Part shown: positions 16,211-26,709 of the stretch, in pieces
Position numbering within the stretch: the stretch's first letter is position 1
Layout of the letters: each line of letters starts with the position of its first letter
Source of the DNA: Aminobacter ciceronei
Lineage (GTDB): Bacteria; Pseudomonadota; Alphaproteobacteria; Rhizobiales; Rhizobiaceae
Reading direction: 5' to 3'
DNA length: 64,000 bases
Assembly: GCF_014138625.1 (NCBI RefSeq)
Contig: NZ_JACJHY010000003.1
Coordinates: 124,001 to 188,000, forward strand
Notes under the pieces: generated by a model
Told to the model about the DNA's origin: nothing
Seen by the model: only the letters and a program-made list of their open reading frames with translations
Databases searched by the model: none
Translations under genes and position numbers: made by a program

Positions 16211-17527
16211 TCATCCGCGTTTGGCCGGGGCTGGCGCCTTGGCGAACAACTCGTGAAAGACGGGATAGATGTCGGACGGCTTGGCAATGCGTGTCATCTC
16301 GAAGTTCGGCCATTCGGCGCTGACTTCGCGGTAGGCATTCCACAATGACGTGCCGTTGTCGGCGTGGCGGAACATCTCGCTTTCGCGCTCGTCGATGATC
16401 TCGACATAGGCGTAGTACTGGCAGAGCCGCATCAGCGTGCTGTCGAGCATCGACACGCACTTTTCTGAATCGTTGGGGATGTTGTCGCCGTCGGATGCCT
16501 GGGCGGCGTAGATGTTCCACTCCTTGGCCGGATAGCGCTCACGGATGACGCGCAGCATCTCGTCGAGGGCGGTGGAAACGACGGTGCCGCCGCTCTGGGT
16601 GCTGTAGAAAAAGGTGTCCTCGTCGACCTCCGATGCCTCATGGGTGTGGCGGATGAAGACGATGTCGGTCTTGGCGTAACGCCGCTTGAGAAACAGGTGC
16701 AGCAAGACAAAGAAGCGCTTGGCGAGGTCCTTCTCGCGCTCGCCCATCGAGCCGGAGACATCCATCAGGCAGAACATGACGGCATTGGCATTGGGCACCG
16801 GCTGCGGCTCGAACCGGTTGAAGCGGATGTCGATGGGGTCGATGTAGGGGATCAGCTTTCGCCGCCGCGCGAGTGTTGCAAGCTCCTCGCGCAAGGCCGC
16901 GATGCGTTGCAGAATGGCGGCGCTTGGCCGCCTCTCACCCTCCAGCTTGGCGAGCTCCGCCGCGACCGCGTCGATCTCGGCCTGCCGCGGCCGCCGCAGC
17001 GCGATGCGCCGGCCGAAGCTGTTGAACATGGTGCGCCCGACACTGATGCTCGTCGGGTTGCCGCTCATCGTGAAACCTGCCCGGCGCGGCCGGAACGTCA
17101 CCACTTCCTTGAGGTTGAGCTTGACCAAGTCGGGCAGTTCGAGGTCCTCGAAGAACAGGTCGAGCACTTCCTCACGCGACAGCACGAAATTGAAATCGTC
17201 CTCGCCGTCGCCCGAGGACGATGGGTCCGACCCCTTGCCGCCGCCGGCGGCCGGGCGCGGGATGCGGTCGCCGGTGCCAAACGTCTTGTTGCCGGGAAGG
17301 ACCTCCTCTCGGCGGCCCGAATGTGGTGCGCGTTGAAAGGTCGGCTCCCCGATCCCCTTGCGCGGGATCGGGATGACCTGGTCTTCCCCCACCGCGTCGA
17401 TCTTTCCGGACCTGACCCGCTCGTTGATCGCCCGTTTCAACTCGTCCCGGGCGCGCCTCAGAAAACGCTGCCTGTTGCCAAGGCTCTTGTCCTTGGGATT
17501 GAGGCGCCGATCGATAAAGTTCGGCAT
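16211..17527 (-). CDS. YeaH/DUF444 family protein with von Willebrand A-like domain
   Basis: The 438-residue protein opens with the family signature F-I-D-R-R-L-N-P-K-D-K-S, has a Gly/Ser/Asp-rich linker around residues 85-112, and a C-terminal vWA domain whose metal site is D256-V-S258-G-S260. YeaH proteins accompany the PrkA/YeaG kinase in almost all genomes that carry it, in a stress and starvation programme. It lies between prkA and spoVR on the same strand, spaced by 22 and 9 bases. Confidence 0.93.
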   Translation of the reverse strand: MPNFIDRRLNPKDKSLGNRQRFLRRARDELKRAINERVRSGKIDAVGEDQVIPIPRKGIGEPTFQRAPHSGRREEVLPGNKTFGTGDRIPRPAAGGGKGSDPSSSGDGEDDFNFVLSREEVLDLFFEDLELPDLVKLNLKEVVTFRPRRAGFTMSGNPTSISVGRTMFNSFGRRIALRRPRQAEIDAVAAELAKLEGERRPSAAILQRIAALREELATLARRRKLIPYIDPIDIRFNRFEPQPVPNANAVMFCLMDVSGSMGEREKDLAKRFFVLLHLFLKRRYAKTDIVFIRHTHEASEVDEDTFFYSTQSGGTVVSTALDEMLRVIRERYPAKEWNIYAAQASDGDNIPNDSEKCVSMLDSTLMRLCQYYAYVEIIDERESEMFRHADNGTSLWNAYREVSAEWPNFEMTRIAKPSDIYPVFHELFAKAPAPAKRG

Positions 17528-17549
17528 TTCGGTCCCCGCTCGCTCCCGG

Positions 17550-19499
17550 TCAGCCTGCCTTGTTGACCCGCATGTACCAATCGACGAGGCGCCGCACCTG
17601 GCGCTGCGTGTAGCCGCGTTCGGTCATGCGTTCGACGAATTCAGCATGCTGCTTCTCGGTGGTGCTGTCGCGCTTGGCGCCGAAGCTGATCACCGGCAGA
17701 AGGTCCTCGACCTGGCCGAACATCCGCTTTTCGATCACCTCGCGCAGCTTCTCGTAGCTCGTCCAGGACGGGTTGCGACCATTGTTCTTGGCCCGTGCCC
17801 TCAGCGTGAACTTCACCACCTCGTTGCGGAAGTCCTTGGGGTTGGCGATGCCGGCCGGCTTCTCGATCTGCGACAGCTCGGAATCGAGGATGCCGCGGTT
17901 GAGGATCTGGCCGGTGTCGGGGTCCTTGTAGTCCTGGTCCTCGATCCAGGCATCGGCATAGGCGATATAGCGGTCGAACAGGTTCTGGCCGTATTCGCTG
18001 TAGGATTCGAGATAAGCCTTCTGGATCTCGTGGCCGATGAACTCGGCATAACGTGTCGCGATCTCCGACTTGATGAAATCCAGGTAAGAGGACTCAATCT
18101 CGCCCGGGAACTGCTCGCGCTTGATCGCCTGTTCGAGCACATACATCAGATGCACCGGGTCGGCGGCGATCTCCTTGGTGTCGTAGTTGAACGTCTCCGA
18201 CAGCACCTTGAAGGCAAAGCGCGTGCTGACGCCGTTCATGCCTTCGTCGACGCCGGCGGCGTCGCGATACTCCTGCATCGACTTCGCCTTGGGATCGACG
18301 TCCTTCAGGTTCTCGCCGTCATAGACACGCATCTTGGTATAGAGCGGCGAGTTCTCATGTTCGGCGAGCCGTGTCGAAACGGTGAAGCGGCTCAAAATGT
18401 CGAGCACTTCGGGTGCGCATGGATTGCTCACCAGTTCGCTCTCGCGCAGCAGCTTTTCGTAGATCTGGCGCTCTTCGGTGACGCGCAGGCAATAGGGCAC
18501 CTTGACCACCAGGATGCGGTCGAGGAAGGCCTCGTTGTTCCTGTTGCTCTTGAATTGCAGCCATTCGGACTCGTTGGAGTGCGCCAGCACGATGCCCTGG
18601 TAGGGGAAGGCGCCGAAGCTTTCGGTGCCGTTGTAGTTGCCTTCCTGGGTCGCGGTCAGGAGCGGATGCAGAACCTTGATCGGCGCCTTGAACATCTCGA
18701 CGAATTCGAGAAGCCCTTGCGTCGTCCGGTTGAGGCCGCCGCTGTAGGAGTAGGCGTCGGGATCGGCCTGGCTGAAATTCTCGAGCTTGCGGATGTCGAC
18801 CTTGCCGACAAGCGCCGACACGTCCTGGTTGTTCTCGTCGCCGGGCTCGGTCTTGGCGATGCAGATCTGCCGCAGCCTGGACGGCATCAGCTTGACGACG
18901 GAGAACTTGGAGACGTCGCCGCCGATTTCTTCGAGCCGCTTGGCGGCCCATGGCGAAATCAGGCCGGTCAGCCGGCGTCGGGCGATGCCGTATTTGTCCT
19001 CGAGAAGGCCGGCCATGCGTTCGGGATGGAACAGGCCGAGAGGTGATTCGAATATCGGGCTGAGCTGGCCGTTGACCTTGAGCGTGTAGATCGGCCGCTC
19101 CTCCATCAGCTTCTTCAGCCGCTCCGCGAGCGACGACTTGCCGCCGCCGACCGGGCCGAGCAGATAGAGAATCTGCTTGCGCTCCTCGAGCCCTTGGGCG
19201 GCATAGCGGAAGTAGCCGACGATGCGCTCGATCGTGTCTTCCATGCCGTAGAACTCGGCAAACGCCGGATAAACCTTGATTGTTCGGTTCGCGAAGATGC
19301 GGCCCATGCGCGGGTCGGCACTGGTGTCGATCAACGTCGGCGCGCCGATCGCGTCGACCATTCTTTCGGCTGCCGTGGCGTACATGGAAGGCTGGTCGCG
19401 GCAGGCGAGAAGATATTGCTGGAGGCTCATCTCCTCGGTCGTCTGACTGCTGTAGATTTCCGAGAAGAGATTGAAGACGTCGTTTTCACGTGTTTGCAT
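17550..19499 (-). CDS. prkA: PrkA/YeaG family AAA+ serine protein kinase
   Basis: The 649-residue protein has an N-terminal AAA+ module with Walker A G-P-V-G-G-G-K-S-S (about residues 115-123) and a C-terminal PrkA domain. E. coli YeaG and Bacillus PrkA act in stationary-phase and nitrogen-starvation responses. The ATG at 19499 follows GAGGGTG; a longer frame to 19592 would include the putative promoter. The gene heads a three-gene stress operon, and an EcfG-like promoter lies about 65 bases upstream of the start. Confidence 0.95.
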   Translation of the reverse strand: MQTRENDVFNLFSEIYSSQTTEEMSLQQYLLACRDQPSMYATAAERMVDAIGAPTLIDTSADPRMGRIFANRTIKVYPAFAEFYGMEDTIERIVGYFRYAAQGLEERKQILYLLGPVGGGKSSLAERLKKLMEERPIYTLKVNGQLSPIFESPLGLFHPERMAGLLEDKYGIARRRLTGLISPWAAKRLEEIGGDVSKFSVVKLMPSRLRQICIAKTEPGDENNQDVSALVGKVDIRKLENFSQADPDAYSYSGGLNRTTQGLLEFVEMFKAPIKVLHPLLTATQEGNYNGTESFGAFPYQGIVLAHSNESEWLQFKSNRNNEAFLDRILVVKVPYCLRVTEERQIYEKLLRESELVSNPCAPEVLDILSRFTVSTRLAEHENSPLYTKMRVYDGENLKDVDPKAKSMQEYRDAAGVDEGMNGVSTRFAFKVLSETFNYDTKEIAADPVHLMYVLEQAIKREQFPGEIESSYLDFIKSEIATRYAEFIGHEIQKAYLESYSEYGQNLFDRYIAYADAWIEDQDYKDPDTGQILNRGILDSELSQIEKPAGIANPKDFRNEVVKFTLRARAKNNGRNPSWTSYEKLREVIEKRMFGQVEDLLPVISFGAKRDSTTEKQHAEFVERMTERGYTQRQVRRLVDWYMRVNKAG

Positions 19500-19902
19500 G
19501 GCACCCTCACAATGCCGAAGACGGTGGGAGTGTAACACCACTTCGACCTTTTGCCTTCCTCTCAACTTCCCTGAACAGGCAAAGTTCCGCACAGAATGTC
19601 GTGATCGAAGATTTAGTTTGCATGCGTCGAATTGTGGCGCGGCGCGGGCTTCGATCTGCCTCGGTCAACGCCGGATTCCACGGGCACTCGACAGGGCTTT
19701 CGTCTCAACTTTCGGCTGCACGCGACGCAGCCTCTCGAACACACGGTCGCTCGGCAGGACAAGTTTCGGATCGTCGTCCGCGACGATTTTTCCGGCTCAA
19801 AAGGCCTCCCACTCATGGCCAAGTACTCGACGCTCCGGCCGGCATCCGGCTATGAACGTTGACCGCAGTCGCGGAACGTTTTTGCAGGGAAGGATCGCCG
19901 TC
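19500..19902. other. Intergenic region between divergent prkA and osmC-like genes
   Basis: These 403 bases hold the prkA promoter on the left and the leader of the OsmC-like gene on the right. Long reading frames cross the region, but all extend known genes backwards or lack ribosome-binding sites. I see no RNA structure or repeat in the middle portion. Confidence 0.5.
19564..19588 (-). promoter_or_regulatory. Candidate EcfG-type general stress promoter of prkA operon
   Basis: On the minus strand GGAAC (19584-19588) is followed after 16 bases by AGTT (19564-19567), close to the alphaproteobacterial EcfG/RpoE2 consensus GGAAC-N16-17-CGTT. The start codon is 65 bases downstream of the -10 box. 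Control by the general stress response would suit a PrkA operon. Confidence 0.5.
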
Positions 19903-20340
19903 ATGAAGGCACGCATCAAATGGGTTGAGGATCGCACCTTCGTCGGTCAGTCGGGCAGCGGGCACAAGATCGTGCTCGGGACCTCCAAGGAACCGGGTGG
20001 CGAGACGCCTGGTCCGAGCCCGATGGAGCTGATGCTGATCGGCGCCGGCGGCTGCTCGGCCTATGACGTCGTCCACATCCTGGAAAAGGGCCGCGAGGCG
20101 ATCGAGGACTGCTCCGTCGAACTCGATGCCGACCGCGCCGACACCGACCCCAAAGTGTTCACCCGCATCCACATGCATTTCGTCGTCAAGGGTCGTGGCC
20201 TTGCGCCGGCCAAGGTCGAGCGCGCGGTCAACCTGTCGATCGAGAAATACTGCTCGGCTTCGGCGATGCTCGCCAAGTCCGCCGTCATCACCCATGACTT
20301 CGAGGTCGTCGACACCTCCGCGCCGGCCAGCGCCGACTGA
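19903..20340 (+). CDS. OsmC/YhfA-like peroxide-handling protein
   Basis: The 145-residue OsmC-fold protein has the two redox cysteines of the family, Cys51 (G-A-G-G-C-S-A-Y-D) and Cys117 (E-K-Y-C-S-A-S-A-M-L), separated by the usual distance. Members of the YhfA subgroup are thought to reduce organic hydroperoxides, though their donors are less clear than for Ohr. The ATG at 19903 follows AGGGAAGGA; the longer in-frame extension has no support. It stands upstream of the polyol regulator but is separated from it by 135 bases. Confidence 0.87.
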   Translation: MKARIKWVEDRTFVGQSGSGHKIVLGTSKEPGGETPGPSPMELMLIGAGGCSAYDVVHILEKGREAIEDCSVELDADRADTDPKVFTRIHMHFVVKGRGLAPAKVERAVNLSIEKYCSASAMLAKSAVITHDFEVVDTSAPASAD

Positions 20341-20396
20341 CCCGCGCCGACTGGGAGTGGCCGTGGCTGCCGCGTTCTGTCCAGAATCGATGCCGA

Positions 20397-20429
20397 GCAA
20401 ATGCGCGATTTCAGGGCAATTGCGCATTT
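20397..20429. promoter_or_regulatory. Candidate autoregulatory operator upstream of SorC-type regulator
   Basis: AAATGCGC (20399-20406) pairs with GCGCATTT (20422-20429) as an inverted repeat with a 15-base centre that itself holds GCAATTGC. The eight-base word GCAAATGC at 20397-20404 recurs upstream of smoE at 21593-21600, suggesting one regulator binds both places. Confidence 0.35.
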
Positions 20430-20475
20430 CCGAAAACCCTGCGAAACTGCCTCGTCAGATGAAGAGGCGTGACGC

Positions 20476-21426
20476 ATGAGTTCCCGGAGCGAAAACCCAA
20501 GGCTCGACGAGGCAGCCCGCGCCGGCTGGCTCTATTATGTCGCCGGCAACACCCAGGACCAGATCGCAACCAAGCTCGGCGTCTCGCGCCAGACCGCGCA
20601 ACGGCTGGTGTCGCTCGCCATGTCGGAAGGCCTGATCAAGGTTCGGGTCGACCATCCGATCGCCAACTGCCTCGATCTTGCCGCCAAGCTTCGCTCGCGC
20701 TTCGCGCTCGACCTCGTCGAGGTCACGCCAAGCGATCCGGATTCGTCGTCGACGACCATCGGCATCGCGCAGGCCGCGGCCGCCGAGATCGAGAAGTGGC
20801 TGCGTTCGCCCGAGCCGATCGTGATGGCGATCGGCACCGGCCGCACGCTGAAGGCTGCGATCGAGCAACTGCCGCCGATGGAGTGTCCGCAGCACAAGGT
20901 GGTGTCTTTGACCGGCAACATCTCGCCGGACGGTTCGGCCGCCTTCTACAACGTCATCTTCACCATGGCCGACACCATCAAGGCGCGCAGCTTTCCCATG
21001 CCTTTGCCGGCGATCGCCTCGTCTTCCGACGAGCGTCGCATGCTGCATGGCCAGCCACTTATCCAGCCGACGCTGGCGCTTGCCGCCCAGGCCGACGTCA
21101 CCTTCGTCGGCGTCGGCGACATGGGCCCACAGGCGCCGCTCTATGAAGACGGCTTCATCACCGAGGCCGAGCTCAAGGCGCTGCAGAAGGCCGGCGCCGT
21201 CGGCGAGATCGTCGGTTGGGCCTTCGACCGCGACGGCAAGCTGATCGAAGGCATCACCAACGATCGCGTCGCCTCGGCACCGCTGCCGTCGCGCGAGCGC
21301 TCGCTGGTGGTGGCGCTGGCCATGGGCGAGCGCAAGCTGCCAGGCATCCTCGCCGCCATCACCCGCCGCCTCGTCAACGGACTGATCACCGACGAGCGCA
21401 CCGCGGCGGCACTGCTCGCCGGCTAG
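20476..21426 (+). CDS. SorC/DeoR-type sugar-binding transcriptional regulator
   Basis: The 316-residue regulator has an N-terminal helix-turn-helix (N-T-Q-D-Q-I-A-T-K-L-G-V-S-R-Q-T-A-Q-R-L-V) and a SorC-type effector domain with M-A-I-G-T-G-R-T-L-K-A-A, V-S-L-T-G-N-I and V-G-V-G-D-M. This domain normally binds a phosphorylated sugar. It precedes the polyol ABC operon in the same direction, 200 bases away, and is the likely regulator of that operon. Confidence 0.9.
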   Translation: MSSRSENPRLDEAARAGWLYYVAGNTQDQIATKLGVSRQTAQRLVSLAMSEGLIKVRVDHPIANCLDLAAKLRSRFALDLVEVTPSDPDSSSTTIGIAQAAAAEIEKWLRSPEPIVMAIGTGRTLKAAIEQLPPMECPQHKVVSLTGNISPDGSAAFYNVIFTMADTIKARSFPMPLPAIASSSDERRMLHGQPLIQPTLALAAQADVTFVGVGDMGPQAPLYEDGFITEAELKALQKAGAVGEIVGWAFDRDGKLIEGITNDRVASAPLPSRERSLVVALAMGERKLPGILAAITRRLVNGLITDERTAAALLAG

Positions 21427-21550
21427 CACCGTCCTTTTCCGAATTGCCCGGTGCCGCGCTTCAGTGCGCCGTCTTACGCCATTTCCCGGCATTCTTTCCT
21501 GCGCGTCGCCCGCCGGACTGGCGGTTGCACTGTCATGTCCAGATTCCCGC

Positions 21551-21579
21551 TTGACATAAATCACATCAGATGAATAATT
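21551..21579 (+). promoter_or_regulatory. Candidate sigma-70 promoter of the smo operon
   Basis: TTGACA (21551-21556), a 17-base spacer and ATAATT (21574-21579) form a good promoter. TTGCC and GGCAA half-sites at 21578-21582 and 21592-21596 lie over the expected start of transcription and may be part of the operator. The smoE start codon is about 40 bases further on. Confidence 0.6.
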
Positions 21580-21626
21580 GCCCACAGCCAAGGCAAATGC
21601 TCACTTTGGCTTTTGGGAGGAATTCG

Positions 21627-22937
<1,311 letters not shown>

Positions 22938-22954
22938 GCAGATCCTCCCTGCCT

Positions 22955-22983
22955 GGCCGTCCGGTCTCCCAGTTCGGACGGCC
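22955..22983 (+). terminator. Stem-loop between smoE and smoF (attenuating or stabilising)
   Basis: GGCCGTCCG pairs with CGGACGGCC over an 11-base loop and is followed by a weak CCTTT tract. Such hairpins after binding-protein genes usually protect the upstream mRNA and lower expression of the permease genes. Confidence 0.6.
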
Positions 22984-23030
22984 CCTTTCGGTGACCTGAA
23001 ACATCATCTGTCCGAACCGGGGTGATCGCC

Positions 23031-23903
23031 ATGGCTACTCGACAGACCAGTTCGCTGGCGCGCCTGATGATGGCGCCTTCGGTGATCCTCCTTTTCATCT
23101 GGATGATCGTGCCGCTGGCGATGACCCTGTGGTTCTCGTTCCAGAACTATAATCTGCTCAATCCGGCCAATGTCAGCTTTGCCGGCCTGTTCAACTACAA
23201 GTTCTTCTACACCGATCCGGCCTTCTTCCAATCGATCTGGAACACGCTGGTGCTGGTGGTCGGGGTGTTGTTGATCACCGTCGTTGGCGGCATCGCGCTG
23301 GCGCTTTTGCTCGACCAGCCGATGTTCGGCCAGGGCATCGTCCGCATCCTCGTGATCTCGCCTTTCTTCGTCATGCCGCCGGTGGCCGCACTGGTGTGGA
23401 AGAACATGATCATGCATCCGGGCTATGGCGTGTTCGCCGACATCGCCAAGTTCTTCGGCGCCCAGCCTGTCGACTGGTTTGCGCAGTACCCACTGTTTTC
23501 GATCATCATCATCGTCGCCTGGCAATGGCTGCCATTCGCGACGCTGATCCTGTTGACGGCGCTGCAATCGCTCGACGGCGAGCAGAAGGAAGCCGCCGAG
23601 ATGGACGGCGCCGGCTTCGTCAGCCGCTTCATCTATCTGACGATCCCGCACATCTCGCGCGCCATAACGGTCGTCATCCTGATCCAGACGATCTTCCTGC
23701 TCGGCGTCTACGCCGAGATTCTTGTCACCACCAATGGCGGCCCGGGCTACGCCTCAACCAACCTGCCATTCTTGATCTACCGCACGGCACTGCTCGGCTA
23801 CGACGTCGGCGGCGCTTCGGCCGGCGGCATCATCGCAGTCATCCTTGCCAACATCGTCGCCTTCTTCCTGATGCGCGCCGTCGGCAAGAACCTGGACAAG
23901 TGA
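23031..23903 (+). CDS. smoF: Polyol ABC transporter permease 1
   Basis: The 290-residue MalF-type permease has six predicted helices and the EAA motif E-A-A-E-M-D-G-A-G near residue 190. The ATG at 23031 follows GGGGTGAT and is preferred to the GTG nine bases earlier. It forms the channel with the next gene product. Confidence 0.9.
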   Translation: MATRQTSSLARLMMAPSVILLFIWMIVPLAMTLWFSFQNYNLLNPANVSFAGLFNYKFFYTDPAFFQSIWNTLVLVVGVLLITVVGGIALALLLDQPMFGQGIVRILVISPFFVMPPVAALVWKNMIMHPGYGVFADIAKFFGAQPVDWFAQYPLFSIIIIVAWQWLPFATLILLTALQSLDGEQKEAAEMDGAGFVSRFIYLTIPHISRAITVVILIQTIFLLGVYAEILVTTNGGPGYASTNLPFLIYRTALLGYDVGGASAGGIIAVILANIVAFFLMRAVGKNLDK

Positions 23904-23913
23904 GGAGGAGACG

Positions 23914-24738
23914 ATGGCACGCGCAGTTTCGACACGTCGCAAGATCGGCTTCACCGTTGCAGCCTGGGTGGTTGCCCTGCTGATCTTCTTCCCGATCCTC
24001 TACACCATCATCACCAGCTTCAAGTCGGAGACCGAGGCGATCGCCGGCTTCAGCCTGGTGCCTTCGGGCACGCTGGAGAGCTACGCCGAGGTTCAGGCGC
24101 AGAGCAACTATTTCAAGTTCTTCCTGAACTCGGTGGTCATCGCTGTCGGCTCGACGATCCTGGCGTTGCTGATCGCCATTCCGGCCGCCTGGTCGATGGC
24201 GTTTTCGCCGACCAAGCGGACCAAGGACATCCTGATGTGGATGCTCTCCACCAAGATGATGCCGGCTGTCGCCGTGCTGGTGCCGATCTACCTGATCTTC
24301 CGCGACGCCAACCTGCTCGACACCCGCATCGGGCTGACGGTCATGCTCATGCTGATCAACCTGCCGATCGTGGTGTGGATGCTCTACACCTACTTCCGCG
24401 AAATCCCCGGCGAGATTCTTGAAGCCGCACGCATGGACGGCGCCACCCTATGGGGCGAAATCGTCCATGTGCTGACGCCGATGGCGGTGCCCGGCATCGC
24501 CTCGACCATGCTGCTCAACATCATCCTGGCGTGGAACGAGGCCTTCTGGACGATCCGCCTGACAACCACCAACGCAGCACCGCTGACCGCCTTCATCGCT
24601 TCGTTCTCCAGTCCACAGGGGCTTTTCTGGGCGAAACTGTCGGCGGCATCGACGCTCGCCATCGCACCGATCCTGATCATGGGCTGGTTCTCCCAGCGCC
24701 AGCTCGTCCGCGGCCTGACATTCGGCGCCGTGAAGTAG
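23914..24738 (+). CDS. smoG: Polyol ABC transporter permease 2
   Basis: The 274-residue MalG-type permease has six predicted helices and the EAA motif E-A-A-R-M-D-G-A-T (about residues 170-178). GGAGGAGA precedes the ATG, which lies ten bases after smoF. Confidence 0.9.
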   Translation: MARAVSTRRKIGFTVAAWVVALLIFFPILYTIITSFKSETEAIAGFSLVPSGTLESYAEVQAQSNYFKFFLNSVVIAVGSTILALLIAIPAAWSMAFSPTKRTKDILMWMLSTKMMPAVAVLVPIYLIFRDANLLDTRIGLTVMLMLINLPIVVWMLYTYFREIPGEILEAARMDGATLWGEIVHVLTPMAVPGIASTMLLNIILAWNEAFWTIRLTTTNAAPLTAFIASFSSPQGLFWAKLSAASTLAIAPILIMGWFSQRQLVRGLTFGAVK

Positions 24739-24759
24739 TCGACCCCGCGGGAGGAAACC

Positions 24760-25754
<995 letters not shown>

Positions 25755-25758
<4 letters not shown>

Positions 25759-26531
25759 GCGGTCGTCTCGAGGGCAAGTCGGCGCTCATCACAGGGGCCG
25801 CGCGCGGTATAGGCAGGGTGTTTGCCGAGGCGTACATCCGCGAGGGGGCTAGGGTCGCCATTGGCGACATCAATCTCGACGCGGCGATGAAGACGGCAGC
25901 CGAAGTCGGCCCGTCGGCCTATGCCGTCAGCCTTGACGTCACCAACCAGAGCTCGATCGAGGCGGCGATCAAGGTCGTCGAGCAGAAGACCGGCGGGCTC
26001 GACATACTGGTCAACAACGCCGCGCTGTTCGATCTCGGCCCGATCGTCGAGATTTCCAGGGCGAGTTACGACCGGCTGTTTTCGGTCAACGTCGCCGGCA
26101 CCTTGTTCACCTTGCAGGCCGCCGCCCGCTCGATGATCGCACGGGGTAAGGGCGGCAAGATCATCAACATGGCGAGCCAGGCCGGGCGTCGTGGCGAAGC
26201 GCTCGTCGCCGTCTATTGCGCCACCAAGGCGGCTGTCATCAGCCTGACCCAGTCGGCCGGGCTCGACCTGATCAAGCATGGCATCAACGTCAATGCCATC
26301 GCCCCCGGCGTGGTCGACGGCGAGCATTGGGAGCATGTCGACGAGCTGTTCGCCCGTTACGAGAACCGGCCCCGCGGCGAGAAGAAGCGCCTCGTCGGCG
26401 AGGCCGTTCCCTTTGGCCGCATGGGCACCGCCGAAGACCTCGTCGGCATGGCGATCTTCCTCGCCGGAGCCGAGAGCCAATATGTCGTCGCCCAGACCTA
26501 CAACGTCGATGGCGGCAACTGGATGAGTTGA
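25755..26531 (+). CDS. smoS: Sorbitol dehydrogenase-type short-chain dehydrogenase
   Basis: The 258-residue NAD-dependent SDR has the cofactor loop T-G-A-A-R-G-I-G (residues 13-20), N-N-A-A near residue 87, catalytic Ser141 and Y154-C-A-T-K158, and ends in [10 protein letters not shown] as in Rhodobacter SmoS. It oxidises sorbitol to fructose (and often galactitol or related polyols) after import. The start is GTG at 25755, with GGGAGGG upstream and a GTGA overlap with the smoK stop. Confidence 0.9.
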
Positions 26532-26536
26532 AATGT

Positions 26537-26670
26537 CCTTCTCCCTTGGGGAGACGGTGGCCGAGTGGGGCGAGGTCGGATGGGGTGTTCCAGTGTGACG
26601 CTCCGTCCAGCAACCCTCATCCGTCTCGGCACTGCGCGCCGATCCACCTTTTCCCGCAAGGGGAGAAGGT
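26537..26670. repeat. RIME-like intergenic palindromic element
   Basis: Between smoS and mtlK lies a 134-base imperfect inverted repeat. The left end begins CCTTCTCCCTTGGGGAGACG and the right end ends CGCAAGGGGAGAAGG, with GGTCGGATGGGG and CCCTCATCCGTCTCGG as inner arms. This is the look of the rhizobial intergenic mosaic elements that occur in many copies. It sits inside an operon and could alter mRNA stability or read-through. Confidence 0.65.
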
Positions 26671-26709
26671 GTCGCGAAAGTCGGCGCCTAAACAGGAAAG
26701 CGTCGAACC

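Noticed and set aside
19813-20427. 204-codon minus-strand frame across the OsmC-like gene
   Set aside because: It is antisense to a gene with clear OsmC cysteines and has no ribosome-binding site.
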